Assembly (NCBI GenBank): GCA_900550865.1
Contig: URTM01000005.1
Span: 1 to 64,000 of the forward strand
Direction: 5' to 3'
DNA from: an uncultured Dorea sp.
GTDB lineage: Bacteria; Bacillota; Clostridia; Lachnospirales; Lachnospiraceae
Length of the DNA: 64,000 nt
A program made the translations under genes and the position numbers. The notes beneath the pieces are model-generated. The model saw only the letters and a list, made by a program, of their open reading frames with translations. It was not told where the DNA came from and did not search any database. Each line of letters begins with the position of its first letter. The stretch's first letter is position 1. Positions 44,767-54,190 of this stretch are shown here, piece by piece.

Positions 44767-45030
44767 ATGGATACAAGAGTAGCGGTTATTTCAATTATTG
44801 TGGAGAATCCGGAAGCGATTGAGACATTGAATCATCTGCTTCATGAGGCAGGACAGTATATTATCGGAAGAATGGGAATTCCATATCGAGAAAAAGGCAT
44901 CAATATTATCAGTATTGCCATTGATGCACCGCAGGATGTGATCAGTACGTTATCCGGTAAGATCGGGCGTCTGAGCGGGGTATCCACGAAGACGGCATAT
45001 TCCAATATCATTACGAAAGCAGGAGAATAA
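44767..45030 (+). CDS. TM1266-type iron-only hydrogenase system regulator
   Basis: An 87-residue ACT/ferredoxin-like-fold protein. [20 protein letters not shown], the [20 protein letters not shown] core and the [16 protein letters not shown] end match the putative regulator TM1266 that usually accompanies [FeFe] hydrogenase maturation genes (hydEFG). Here it accompanies hyp and nitrogenase-like genes and no hydEFG. TAGGAGGAAATCT precedes ATG 44767, 10 bases after hypE. The ligand of this family is unknown; a metal or small cofactor is plausible. Confidence 0.85.
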   Translation: MDTRVAVISIIVENPEAIETLNHLLHEAGQYIIGRMGIPYREKGINIISIAIDAPQDVISTLSGKIGRLSGVSTKTAYSNIITKAGE

Positions 45031-45037
45031 AAATAGT

Positions 45038-45814
45038 ATGATTAAGATTGCAGTATATGGAAAAGGCGGGATCGGCAAATCAACGACGATGTCCAATGTG
45101 GCTGTGGCACTGGCGGAGAAAGGTCTGAAAGTGATGCAGATCGGATGTGATCCGAAAGCAGATTCGACGATTGCATTAAGACACGGGGAAGCAGTGCCGA
45201 CCGTACTGGATATCTTCCGGGAAAAGAAGCAGGATCTGAGCCTGGAAGATATGGTGCGGACCGGATACCGCGGGGTCATCTGTGTGGAAGCCGGTGGTCC
45301 GACGCCGGGACTTGGCTGTGCGGGAAGAGGCATCATTACCGCACTGGAAAAGTTAAAAGAGACAGGAGCGTATGAAGTATATCAGCCGGATGTGGTACTT
45401 TACGATGTGCTTGGAGATGTCGTATGCGGAGGATTCTCCATGCCGATGCGGAAAGGCTATGCGGATAAGGTCTTTATCATCACATCGGGAGAAAATATGG
45501 CGATCCATGCCGGGGCAAATATTGCGATGGCGGTGGAGAATTTCAAGAACCGGGGATATGCGTCTCTTGGAGGTATCATCTTAAACCGCAGAAATGTGGC
45601 AAGAGAAGAAGAGAAGGTAAAAGAGCTGGCAGATGATTTCCAGACGCAGGTGATAGGAATATTGTCTCACAGTGATCTTGTGACAGAAGCAGAGGAAGAA
45701 GGAAAGACGGTCATGGAGTGTTTTCCGGACAGTGAGATGGCAGAGGAATACAGAAAGCTTGCGGAAGCAATCTATGAGTTGTCAAAAAAATCCGGGGAGG
45801 GATGGAAATGTTAA
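45038..45814 (+). CDS. NifH-like nitrogenase iron protein homologue 2
   Basis: A 258-residue paralogue of the first NifH-like protein of this run. GKGGIGKST (8-16), Cys94 in [13 protein letters not shown] and Cys130 in [12 protein letters not shown] are intact, as is Arg97. The segment between switch regions ([18 protein letters not shown]) differs from the first copy, so each copy probably docks to its own component-1 pair. It begins seven bases after the TM1266-like gene and overlaps the next gene. Confidence 0.92.
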   Translation: MIKIAVYGKGGIGKSTTMSNVAVALAEKGLKVMQIGCDPKADSTIALRHGEAVPTVLDIFREKKQDLSLEDMVRTGYRGVICVEAGGPTPGLGCAGRGIITALEKLKETGAYEVYQPDVVLYDVLGDVVCGGFSMPMRKGYADKVFIITSGENMAIHAGANIAMAVENFKNRGYASLGGIILNRRNVAREEEKVKELADDFQTQVIGILSHSDLVTEAEEEGKTVMECFPDSEMAEEYRKLAEAIYELSKKSGEGWKC

Positions 45815-47193
45815 AGAAAGCCGGAGAATCAAGCGGTCTTGAATTCAATTCCCCGGCGCATGGAAACTGGAATATTGTCCATACAGGAATGCTGCTTCCG
45901 GAAGCGGTTCAGATCTATGTCTGTGCAGATAACTGTATGCGTGGTGTCGTTCTGACGGCTGCTGAGATGAATGCTGCAGACCGGTTTTCTTTTGTGATCG
46001 TGGAAGAAGAGGATCTTCTGAATGGCAATCTGGAAGATGTGACGATCGAGGGTGTGACAGATGTATTAAAGAAACGGGGGGATCATCCGAAGGCGGTACT
46101 CCTGTTTACCGTGTGCCTGCATCATTTCCTGGGATGTGATCTGGAACGGGTGTATGAAGAACTGGAAGCGAGATTCCCGGAGATCTTCTTCATCCGCTGT
46201 TATATGGACCCGATCATGCAGAAGCACGGACTGACTCCGGATCAGAAGCTCCGGAAGTCTATCTATGATGCACTTCCGGAAAAAAATGTAGGAAAAAATG
46301 CAGAAAGAAATGCAAGAAAGTCTGACAGAAAGACGTCCGATAACGGAATGTCTGAGTCAGAAAAATCAGTGACAATTTTAGGCAGTGATTTTGCGCTGGA
46401 TGAGACGAGTGATATCAAACGTTTGTTAAAGGCAGAAAATATAGAAGTGAGAGAACTTCCGGCATGTGATTCATGGAAGGATTATGAAGAGCTTGCGGAC
46501 AGTGAAATATTCATAGCATGCTATCCGTCTGGAAAATATGGACTGGAAAGTCAGGCAGAGAGGATTGGAAAGAAAGCGTTATATCTTCCGGGAAGCTTTG
46601 ATTATGATGAGATTATCAGGCAGTGGAAGACGTTGGAGCAGGCGGTTGAAGGAAATGTGGAAGATATTGAGAGTATGGAAGATACAGATATGCACATGGA
46701 GAAATCATCAGAAGGAATTATACAAAGAGAGATTGCACTGTGTGAAACTGTTTTAGAAAAAGCCGGAAAAGTGGTCGGAGATGTACCGGTTATGATCGAT
46801 CATACATTTCATCCAAGACCGCTGGAGCTTGCCAAGCTGTTACTGACACATGGCTTTTCTGTGACAAGAATCTATCTGGATGCGGTAAATCCGGAAGAAA
46901 AAGACACATTTGAATGGTTAAAGGAACAATATCCTGACCTTTCATATGAACCAACGATCTGTCCCGATATGCGGATGCATCCGAGAAAAGAAGAAAATGT
47001 ACTGGCAATCGGGCAGAAAGCGGCGTGGTTTACCGGAACGAAGCATTTCGTCAATCTGGTGGAAGGTGCCGGATTGTATGGATTCGACGGAATCCGGAGA
47101 GTGGCAGAATTGATGATAGAAGCCTGGCAGGAAGAAAAAGATCCGGAAGATCTGATCATCCGGAAAGGATGGGGGTGCGAAAGCTGCATATGA
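45808..47193 (+). CDS. NifD/NifE-like nitrogenase component 1 homologue, set 2
   Basis: A 461-residue component-1 protein. [20 protein letters not shown] leads to [12 protein letters not shown] (Cys39, Cys43), followed by [18 protein letters not shown] (Cys103, Cys110), in the place of the CPxxxIGDDI segment of NifD. A low-complexity insertion near 155-185 ([16 protein letters not shown]) separates the domains. The protein ends with CESC, a free CxxC pair that could bind metal or iron-sulfur. Start choice: GGGGAGGG directly abuts ATG 45802, so ATG 45808 is better spaced. It shares little with the set-1 NifD-like protein outside the motifs. Confidence 0.85.
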   Translation: MLKKAGESSGLEFNSPAHGNWNIVHTGMLLPEAVQIYVCADNCMRGVVLTAAEMNAADRFSFVIVEEEDLLNGNLEDVTIEGVTDVLKKRGDHPKAVLLFTVCLHHFLGCDLERVYEELEARFPEIFFIRCYMDPIMQKHGLTPDQKLRKSIYDALPEKNVGKNAERNARKSDRKTSDNGMSESEKSVTILGSDFALDETSDIKRLLKAENIEVRELPACDSWKDYEELADSEIFIACYPSGKYGLESQAERIGKKALYLPGSFDYDEIIRQWKTLEQAVEGNVEDIESMEDTDMHMEKSSEGIIQREIALCETVLEKAGKVVGDVPVMIDHTFHPRPLELAKLLLTHGFSVTRIYLDAVNPEEKDTFEWLKEQYPDLSYEPTICPDMRMHPRKEENVLAIGQKAAWFTGTKHFVNLVEGAGLYGFDGIRRVAELMIEAWQEEKDPEDLIIRKGWGCESCI

Positions 47194-48335
47194 GACGAAG
47201 TTATAAGATCATACCAATCTATACAGCAGATGTATCCGGTGTCTGCTCAGCACTCTACGAACTTGGCGGGATGACAGTGATGCATGATCCGTCCGGCTGT
47301 AATTCTACCTATAATACACACGATGAGATCCGCTGGTACGACCAGGACAGCATGATCTATATCTCGGGACTTACGGAGATCGATGCCGTTATGGGAAATG
47401 ATGAGAAACTGATCTATGATATCGAGATTGCGGCAGAGGAATTAAAGCCGAAGTTTATAGCACTTGCGGGATCCCCGATCCCCTATATGAATGGAACAGA
47501 TTTTGAAGCAATCGCCAAGATACTGGAACAAGATCTCGGAATTCCGGCATTTTCCGTTCCGACAAACGGGATGCATGATTATGTATATGGTGTGGGAATG
47601 GCACTTGCAGAGATTGCAAAACGTATCGAAGGAAAGAAAGAAGTGACGCCAAAGAGTGTGAATCTTCTTGGTGTGACACCGTTGGATTTCGGACCACAGC
47701 AGCATGTGGATGCTTTAAAAAGAAATGTAGAAGAGGCAGGATGGAAGGTGTTGTCGACCTGGGCAATGGGAGATACACTGGAAGATCTTGCTCGTGCACC
47801 GGAGGCAGAGCTGAATCTGGTGGTCTCTTCTACAGGACTCCGGGCGGCGGAAGTGTTGAAGGAAAGATTCGGGACGCCTTATGTGACAGGAACACCGATC
47901 CGGGGATTTATGAAAACTCTGTTGAATGCAATGGAAGAGAAAAAGCAGGTGGCATATCTCGAAAAGGGAAGGCGTATCGGCCTGACAGGAAACGAGTCGG
48001 AAAAAAGGTCAGAAAACCAGCTCATATTAATCGGAGAACCGGTGATCATGGAATCTCTGGCAGCAGCGATCGAGATGGAATATCAGATATCTGTAAGAGT
48101 AATCTGTCCTCTAAGGGAAAAGAAAGGATTACTTGCGGATGGAGATATTGCAGTTCGTGGAGAAGAAGAACTGGAACAGGTACTTCAGGGATTAAAGAAT
48201 GTAAAAGGCATCGTGGCGGATCCATTGTATCGCCCGGTCTGCCCGGAGAATGTAGCATTTTATGAGCTGCCGCATATTGCATTTTCAGGAAGAATTTATA
48301 AAAAGAAACTGCCGGTTCTGGCAGAACTTTTATAG
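47190..48335 (+). CDS. NifK-like nitrogenase component 1 homologue, set 2
   Basis: A 381-residue protein, related along its length to the NifK-like protein of set 1. SGVCSALYELGG (Cys19) and HDPSGCNSTYNTHDE (Cys37) match NifK Cys70 and Cys95, but the third ligand site reads AGSPIPYMNGTDF without cysteine. DAVMGNDEKLI is the FGG-segment equivalent. It starts in an ATGA overlap with its partner and is the last gene of the eleven-gene run. Two of three cysteines fit a smaller or differently held cluster than a P-cluster. Confidence 0.85.
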   Translation: MRRSYKIIPIYTADVSGVCSALYELGGMTVMHDPSGCNSTYNTHDEIRWYDQDSMIYISGLTEIDAVMGNDEKLIYDIEIAAEELKPKFIALAGSPIPYMNGTDFEAIAKILEQDLGIPAFSVPTNGMHDYVYGVGMALAEIAKRIEGKKEVTPKSVNLLGVTPLDFGPQQHVDALKRNVEEAGWKVLSTWAMGDTLEDLARAPEAELNLVVSSTGLRAAEVLKERFGTPYVTGTPIRGFMKTLLNAMEEKKQVAYLEKGRRIGLTGNESEKRSENQLILIGEPVIMESLAAAIEMEYQISVRVICPLREKKGLLADGDIAVRGEEELEQVLQGLKNVKGIVADPLYRPVCPENVAFYELPHIAFSGRIYKKKLPVLAELL

Positions 48336-48472
48336 AGAACAGATAACTAAACGTATGTTCGAATAAATGCTTGAAGGATTTATCTGTTCATGATAGAATG
48401 TGAAATATAAATTGCCGGATATTTGACTGAGTAAATGTCCGGTGCAGAGAAAACGAGTAGAAAGGGAACAGA
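48336..48472. promoter_or_regulatory. Spacer with two inverted repeats after the nitrogenase-like run
   Basis: GAACAGATAA (48337-48346) and TTATCTGTTC (48380-48389) are a perfect 10-base inverted repeat with a 33-base loop; CCGGATATTT and AAATGTCCGG form a tighter hairpin near 48415-48442. Neither has a T run, so termination is uncertain. Confidence 0.35.
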
Positions 48473-49018
48473 ATGGGACATTTTTATTTTGCAAGACACG
48501 GACAGACAGTCTGGAATGTAGAGAATAAGATTTGCGGAGCAACGGATAGTGAATTGACAGAACTTGGCCATGAGCAGGCAGAAGAACTGGGGCAGGCAAT
48601 TTTAGAGCAGGGAATTCAGATTGATGAGATACTGTATTCACCATTGATCAGGGCAAAGGAGACCGCCAGACATGTATCCGAGGTAACTGGGATCCCGATG
48701 CGCGAAGAAATGCGCCTGAAAGAACAGAACTTTGGAAAATACGAAGGTACGCCGAGAAATGGAGAAGAATTCCAGAAGGCCAAGGCTAATTTTATTAATT
48801 CTTATGAAGGCGGCGAATCGATGCTGAAGCTTTGTCACCGAATCTATGATCTGCTCGATGATATTAAGAAAGAATCAGATCAGAAGACATATCTTCTGGT
48901 TGCACATAACGGGATCTCAAGAGCGATACAGTCTTATTTTTATGATATGACGAATGATGAATTTGCAAGATTCGGTATCAAGAATTGTGAGATCCGTAAG
49001 TTTGAATACAAGGAGTAA
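48473..49018 (+). CDS. Histidine phosphatase family protein (phosphoglycerate mutase-like)
   Basis: A 181-residue phosphohistidine enzyme. FARHGQTVWN holds the nucleophilic His8-type residue, YSPLIRAKETA the phosphate-pocket Arg, and LLVAHNGISRAIQSY the second His. Such proteins dephosphorylate small metabolites; CobC-type or sugar phosphatases are possible. AAAGGGAACAGA lies ahead of its ATG. It may be read through into the helicase gene, which begins two bases after its stop. Confidence 0.9.
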   Translation: MGHFYFARHGQTVWNVENKICGATDSELTELGHEQAEELGQAILEQGIQIDEILYSPLIRAKETARHVSEVTGIPMREEMRLKEQNFGKYEGTPRNGEEFQKAKANFINSYEGGESMLKLCHRIYDLLDDIKKESDQKTYLLVAHNGISRAIQSYFYDMTNDEFARFGIKNCEIRKFEYKE

Positions 49019-49020
49019 GA

Positions 49021-51723
49021 ATGAAGAAGGATGAAAAGATGTCAATCGAAGATATGACAGTATATATGCGCATTGTGCCGGAGAGGAAAGCTTCTTATGC
49101 CCAATTTCCGGATGCCATGAATGCAGAAATACAGGAATATCTCAGAAAGCAGGGAATAAAGGCTCTTTATACACATCAGGCAGAAATGTTTGAAAAAGCC
49201 GGACGGGGAGAGAATACAGTGATCACGACATCGACTGCCAGCGGAAAAACGCTGGCATTTCTTCTTCCTGTCCTGCAGAAGATATTGGAAGATCCACTCA
49301 CAAGGGCGATTTTCGTCTATCCGACGAAAGCGCTGGCGAGTGATCAGTACCGCTCATTGCAGCCGGTACTGGAATATTTCGGAGAAGGGAAGATTCAGGC
49401 AGGAGTCTATGACGGAGATACGATGCCCGCAGAGCGCAGCCGCATCAGAAAGAGTGCGAATATTATATTAACGAATCCGGAAATGTTGAACTCTGCATTT
49501 CTTCCGAATCACAGTAAGTATGGGTTTGACTTTATCTTTGCAAATCTGAGATATATTGTGATCGATGAATTACACAGTTACAGGGGTGCATTTGGTGCCC
49601 ACCTTGCGAATATTTTCAGGCGGATGCACAGAATCTGCCAGTATTATCATTCAAGCCCCCAGTTTTTATGCAGTTCTGCGACAATCGCCAATCCGGTAGA
49701 ACTTGCAAAAAAAGTATGTGGCACTGCATTTTCGCTGATTGAGAAGGATGGATCTCCATCACCGGTCAGGGAATATAGAATTATCCAGCCGCCGGAGATC
49801 AAAGGGCATAATGACAAGGTTTATGGAAGGTATGCGGCGTCTACGGTTGCGGCAGATATGCTTCCGGATCTGGTGAAAGAGCAGAGGTATTTTATTGCAT
49901 TTGGAAAATCCAGACGAACGGTAGAAGTTATTTTGAAAGAGGCAAGAGACAAACTTGATGCGGTAGGTTTCTTAAGTCAGGCAGACAGCCGAAAAATTGC
50001 CGGATACAGAGGAGGGTACACACCTCTGGAACGAAAAGAAATTGAGCGGAAGATGATGTCCGGGGAACTGAATGGACTGGTGTCGACCAATGCACTGGAA
50101 CTTGGAATCGATATCGGAAGCCTGGATACGACGGTGATCGTCGGATATCCGGGAACGCGGGCATCGTTCTGGCAGCAGAGTGGCCGTGCTGGGAGAAACG
50201 GACAGACCTGTGTGAATTATCTGATTCTTGAAAATCAACCGTTTGACCAGTACATTGCAGTAGAACCGGGGTGGCTTTTTGAAGGAAAAAGTGAGAATGC
50301 GATCGTAGACCCGGATAATCTGCTGATTGAATTGGCACATATCCGTGCGGCAGCAGCAGAACTTCCACTGAGTCTGGATGATGCAGCATTGTTTCCGAGT
50401 CTTGGTGAGATCATTCCTGTTCTGATGAAGGCAGAAGAAGTAAAAAGTATGGCCGGGAGATTTGCCTGGTCGGGTCCTGCATTTCCTGCAGGTGATTACA
50501 GCCTGAGGAATATGGATAAGACGAGATTCAAATTAATTCTGGATAATGAGAAGCGTGAGATTACAGAGATGGATGAGTCGCAGGCCTATCATGAATTACA
50601 TCCGGGAGCAGTCTATATGCATGACGGTGCATTGTATGAGGTCCTGAAACTGGATCTGGTAAGCAGGACAGCAACGGCGAAGTCATTTGAAGGAAATTAC
50701 TATACAGTCCCGGCAGGAACCGAAGAGATCCGGATCCTTCAGACTTTTCAGGAAAAAACAGTGGAAAGAACGAAGATACATTTCGGAGATATTAATGTAG
50801 ACGAAGTGATTTCAATGTTCAAGAAATTACAGTTTCATAATCATCAGAATCTTGGGTATGTATCACTGACACAGCCGCTTCAGAAAGACTATGATACAGA
50901 AAGTACTTGGATTGATATTCCGGAAGATGTGGTGCGCGTATACAGAAGTCTGCTGTTACCGAATGGGGCAGGAGAACTTGTATTGAATAATCATTTCGAA
51001 GGTCTGCAAAATGCGATAAAGAACGCAGCGATGATGGTGACAATGACGGAACGTGATGATATCAATACAGGAATGTCTAATAATGCGACCGTGCAGGGAT
51101 ATGTGGATTCTGGAAGCGGAGAATCAGAAGGACACGAAGTGGTGTCATTATTTATCTATGATAAGTATGAAGGTGGTCTTGGATATTCAGAGAAAATCTA
51201 TGAATTGATTCCTGAGGTGATCGACCATGCGATTCAGATGGTGAAGGGATGTTCCTGTGAGGATGGCTGTCCGGCTTGTGTGGGAGACTATACATTAAGT
51301 AAGAAGATGGTGTTATGGGGGCTTAGGAGTCTGAAGGAAAAGCTGGAAGCTCCGGAATATGTGAAAAAGCAGGTAGAAGAAGAGCGTCCTGGTGTCCACA
51401 AACAGTATTCATTCTTTAAACTTCCGGAGAAATGGAACGAATTCTGTGAGACAGTGATTAAGAATGGAGAGAGCGGCAGCGCATTTCTGAAGACTGCAAA
51501 ACGAGTAGAAATAGAGAAGCATAATCTGATATTGATCGTGGACAGTTACTTTTATGAGGACTGGCTGAAGATACCGGAGAATGCGAAAAGTATCAAAAAT
51601 ATATTAAAATTTCATGCAGTATGTCCACAGGATATGGAGATTGTTGTCCGTGCAGAAGAGGACATGGAGCGAAAGAAAAAGACAGAAGGCAAGTTAAAAC
51701 GACGATACGAAGATAAGTTTTAG
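49021..51723 (+). CDS. MrfA-like (YprA-type) superfamily 2 DNA helicase
   Basis: A 900-residue DEAD/DEAH-type helicase. Motif I is TSTASGKTLAFLLP, motif II VIDELHSY, motif III CSSATIANP, motif VI QQSGRAGRNGQ. The C-terminal domain has the four cysteines CSCEDGCPAC, matching the DUF1998 metal site of Bacillus MrfA, which repairs mitomycin-induced damage independently of UvrA. The usual partner MrfB (an exonuclease) is not adjacent; instead a UvrD-like helicase follows directly. Confidence 0.9.
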   Translation: MKKDEKMSIEDMTVYMRIVPERKASYAQFPDAMNAEIQEYLRKQGIKALYTHQAEMFEKAGRGENTVITTSTASGKTLAFLLPVLQKILEDPLTRAIFVYPTKALASDQYRSLQPVLEYFGEGKIQAGVYDGDTMPAERSRIRKSANIILTNPEMLNSAFLPNHSKYGFDFIFANLRYIVIDELHSYRGAFGAHLANIFRRMHRICQYYHSSPQFLCSSATIANPVELAKKVCGTAFSLIEKDGSPSPVREYRIIQPPEIKGHNDKVYGRYAASTVAADMLPDLVKEQRYFIAFGKSRRTVEVILKEARDKLDAVGFLSQADSRKIAGYRGGYTPLERKEIERKMMSGELNGLVSTNALELGIDIGSLDTTVIVGYPGTRASFWQQSGRAGRNGQTCVNYLILENQPFDQYIAVEPGWLFEGKSENAIVDPDNLLIELAHIRAAAAELPLSLDDAALFPSLGEIIPVLMKAEEVKSMAGRFAWSGPAFPAGDYSLRNMDKTRFKLILDNEKREITEMDESQAYHELHPGAVYMHDGALYEVLKLDLVSRTATAKSFEGNYYTVPAGTEEIRILQTFQEKTVERTKIHFGDINVDEVISMFKKLQFHNHQNLGYVSLTQPLQKDYDTESTWIDIPEDVVRVYRSLLLPNGAGELVLNNHFEGLQNAIKNAAMMVTMTERDDINTGMSNNATVQGYVDSGSGESEGHEVVSLFIYDKYEGGLGYSEKIYELIPEVIDHAIQMVKGCSCEDGCPACVGDYTLSKKMVLWGLRSLKEKLEAPEYVKKQVEEERPGVHKQYSFFKLPEKWNEFCETVIKNGESGSAFLKTAKRVEIEKHNLILIVDSYFYEDWLKIPENAKSIKNILKFHAVCPQDMEIVVRAEEDMERKKKTEGKLKRRYEDKF

Positions 51724-51732
51724 GTGACAGGA

Positions 51733-53886
51733 ATGGGTTTTAAGGAAGAATGGAATTGGTTGAATTCCTATCAGATGGAAGCAGTGACGGATGAAAATGA
51801 TGCATGTATTGTAAATGCCAATGTAGGAAGTGGGAAGACGACCGTACTGATCGCGAAAATTTTATATTTGCATTATGAAAAGAAGGTTCCGCTTGAGAAG
51901 ATGGTGGTGCTGACATTTACGAATAAGGCAGCAGGAGAGATCATCGAACGTCTGAAGAAAAAAGAGCCGGGAACTACGGAAGAACAAGTGCATTTTTTCG
52001 GAACATTCCACAGTGTTGCTATGCGGATGCTGAAAAATACACTGTTACAGGCAAAAGCAGAGAATAGAGAAATAGATCATACAGTGGAAAATAGCAGCAC
52101 GGCACCGGAAGAATGGACTTCAGAGTTTGAAATTATAGATCCGGACGAGGAACAGGAACTGGCGCTTCGTCTGATTGCAGAATATAGTCTGAAAGTAAAG
52201 TATAAAAACCGTTTAAAAAAAAGACTGGAGCAGGAATATCCAAATTATAAGGCCGGAAAAGTAACCAGCCGCTATAAGGATGAACTGTTTCAGTTATATC
52301 CTCTCTTACAGAAGGAAAAGAAGAAAGAGAACAAAATGAGCTTTTCAGATCTGCTGGAAGAGGGGACAAGACTTCTGAAAATGGGGAAAACTTCTTGGCC
52401 GGAATGGATTATTGTGGATGAAGTACAGGACAGCGACCGGTCACAGCTGGAATTTCTGGAAGCATTAAAAGGACCGGAGACGAAGATCTTTGCAGTAGGA
52501 GATCCGAATCAGGTGATCTATAGTTTTCGCGGGACAACTCAGAATATGTTTTTCATGTTAAAGAACAGGTTTCAGGCAAAAGAACTTTCACTTCCGGTTA
52601 ATTACCGATCGAATGCATTCATTCTGGAGGCGGCGAACCGTTTCCTTCAATTTGGCGGTAAGATTCAGGGAAGTAATGAATGCGGGGAGAAGATTCAGAT
52701 AAGGAATCATTATGATCCGTTTCAGGAAGCAATGTATCTGGCAGACAAGATCCGGATACTTCATCAGGAAGGAAAGGAATACAGGGATATTGCAGTATTT
52801 TACAGGCTGCAAAAACAGGCAGAAATCCTGGAAAAGATGTTTGAGGAACAGAATATTCCATATGAAGTATCGGTGAAAAAGTCGTGGAAAGATATTCCGG
52901 TATTGAACTGGCTTATGTATGTCTTAAGATTTGCGACACATCCGGACGATATACAGACGGGAATGCAGGTATTGATGGATAAAAGGTTCGGAGACAAATG
53001 CACAAAAAAGAAAGCAGAAGACATTATAAAGAATCACAAGACAGAGAAATCTGAGATATATAAGAATATGATGCTGTTTTATACAGAGAAAGAAGTATTG
53101 TCAGGAGAAGATATATTTGATTCGCTTGGATTGAAAGAAGCATTGCACCCTACCTCTGCAGATTATCAGCAAGATGCAGAGCAGGTATTGGATTTCCTGG
53201 ATCAGATCTGTACATATAGCAGGGAAAAGAAGCTGAATATGTCAGACGGAATCCGGGAATTCTTAAATGGGGTGGCACTCGGAACAATAGAAAGTCCAGA
53301 GGATACGCAAGATTCTGATGAGAAAGAAGAAGCAGGCGGCAGAGTAAAACTCATGACATTACATGCGTCGAAGGGGCTGGAATTTGATACGGTATTCATT
53401 ATCGGAGTAAATCCGGGACTGCTGCCGATCAGATGCAGTAACTTTGACCAGGAAGAGGAAGAACGGAGATTATTCTTTGTAGGGATCACGCGTGCAAGAA
53501 ATCACCTGGAACTTTCTTATTATACAAATCCGGGAGAACCGGGTGTATTGGGCAGTTACAGTAATTATCTGAAAATGATCCCAGAGGAATTACTTGAGTG
53601 GAAAGAATTGCGCAGTGATGAAGAAAAGCGGATAAATCTTAAAGAATTAACGAGACGGGCAAAAGAAGAAATCCGAAAAGCAGAAGTACAGAAAGCGGAA
53701 AATGTTCAGGAAGAAAAAACGGAATCCGAGAAAACAGAAACTGTTCAGGAACAAAAAGCGATACACCCAAAATATGGAACCGGTATTGTGACATTGGAAG
53801 ACGATATGATGGTAGAAGTAGAATTTCCCAATTATGGAAAGAAACAATTCATCAAGGCATTTCAGGAGGTCGAGATGATCAGGTAA
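51733..53886 (+). CDS. UvrD/Rep family ATP-dependent DNA helicase
   Basis: A superfamily 1A helicase of about 717 residues. Motif I is NANVGSGKTTVLIA, motif Ia FTNKAAGEI, motif II IIVDEVQDSD, motif III GDPNQVIYSFRG, motif IV PVNYRS, motif V TLHASKGLEFDTVF, motif VI FFVGITRARNHL. A Glu/Lys-rich linker leads to a C-terminal 50-residue domain (HPKYGTGIVT, VEFPNYGKKQFI) like the Tudor-type end of PcrA. AGGTGACAGGA precedes ATG 51733; a GTG three codons earlier overlaps that site. It is translationally adjacent to the MrfA-like gene, pointing to a joint role in repair. Confidence 0.92.
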   Translation: MGFKEEWNWLNSYQMEAVTDENDACIVNANVGSGKTTVLIAKILYLHYEKKVPLEKMVVLTFTNKAAGEIIERLKKKEPGTTEEQVHFFGTFHSVAMRMLKNTLLQAKAENREIDHTVENSSTAPEEWTSEFEIIDPDEEQELALRLIAEYSLKVKYKNRLKKRLEQEYPNYKAGKVTSRYKDELFQLYPLLQKEKKKENKMSFSDLLEEGTRLLKMGKTSWPEWIIVDEVQDSDRSQLEFLEALKGPETKIFAVGDPNQVIYSFRGTTQNMFFMLKNRFQAKELSLPVNYRSNAFILEAANRFLQFGGKIQGSNECGEKIQIRNHYDPFQEAMYLADKIRILHQEGKEYRDIAVFYRLQKQAEILEKMFEEQNIPYEVSVKKSWKDIPVLNWLMYVLRFATHPDDIQTGMQVLMDKRFGDKCTKKKAEDIIKNHKTEKSEIYKNMMLFYTEKEVLSGEDIFDSLGLKEALHPTSADYQQDAEQVLDFLDQICTYSREKKLNMSDGIREFLNGVALGTIESPEDTQDSDEKEEAGGRVKLMTLHASKGLEFDTVFIIGVNPGLLPIRCSNFDQEEEERRLFFVGITRARNHLELSYYTNPGEPGVLGSYSNYLKMIPEELLEWKELRSDEEKRINLKELTRRAKEEIRKAEVQKAENVQEEKTESEKTETVQEQKAIHPKYGTGIVTLEDDMMVEVEFPNYGKKQFIKAFQEVEMIR

Positions 53887-53926
53887 CCGAGTACATTAGT
53901 TTAGAAATAAAAATCAATAGAAGCAT

Positions 53927-53973
53927 AAAAAATCCACCGTACTTAATAATCTTTTAAATACGATGGATTTTTA
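53927..53973. terminator. Bidirectional terminator
   Basis: AAAAAATCCACCGTA pairs with TACGATGGATTTTT. It ends the helicase operon and, in the opposite direction, the candidate minus-strand RNA. Confidence 0.8.
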
Positions 53974-53984
53974 TGATATTTCAT

Positions 53985-54084
53985 CCAATGGACTATACCT
54001 CTTTCTTTCTTCGATTTGTTTTTTTATCATTTTTTAAATGATGTTAAATTTACGTTCCTGGTGGTTTGTCCTCCTTTTTCTTTA
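53985..54084. repeat. Module copy 1 of the duplicated RNA region
   Basis: Shares TGGACTATACCTCTTTCTTT and GGTGGTTTGTCCTCC with the copy at 54114-54190, with a different AT-rich middle. Confidence 0.7.
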
Positions 54085-54113
54085 TTAGACTCTTTTCAGT
54101 TTAGATTGTCCTC

Positions 54114-54190
54114 TGCATTGGACTGTACCTCTTTCTTTAGATTTAAAATAAAGATTTTAACTGATTGGTGGTCCGTCCTCCTTTTCTTTT
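54114..54190. repeat. Module copy 2 of the duplicated RNA region
   Basis: Carries TGGACTGTACCTCTTTCTTT and GGTGGTCCGTCCTCC, each one to two bases different from copy 1. Confidence 0.7.

Noticed and set aside
36862..48335. A true nitrogen-fixation (nif) cluster
   Set aside because: No nifB, nifE, nifN or nifV is present, the component-1 proteins are 360-460 residues instead of about 480-520, and the P-cluster and FeMo-cofactor ligand patterns are incomplete.
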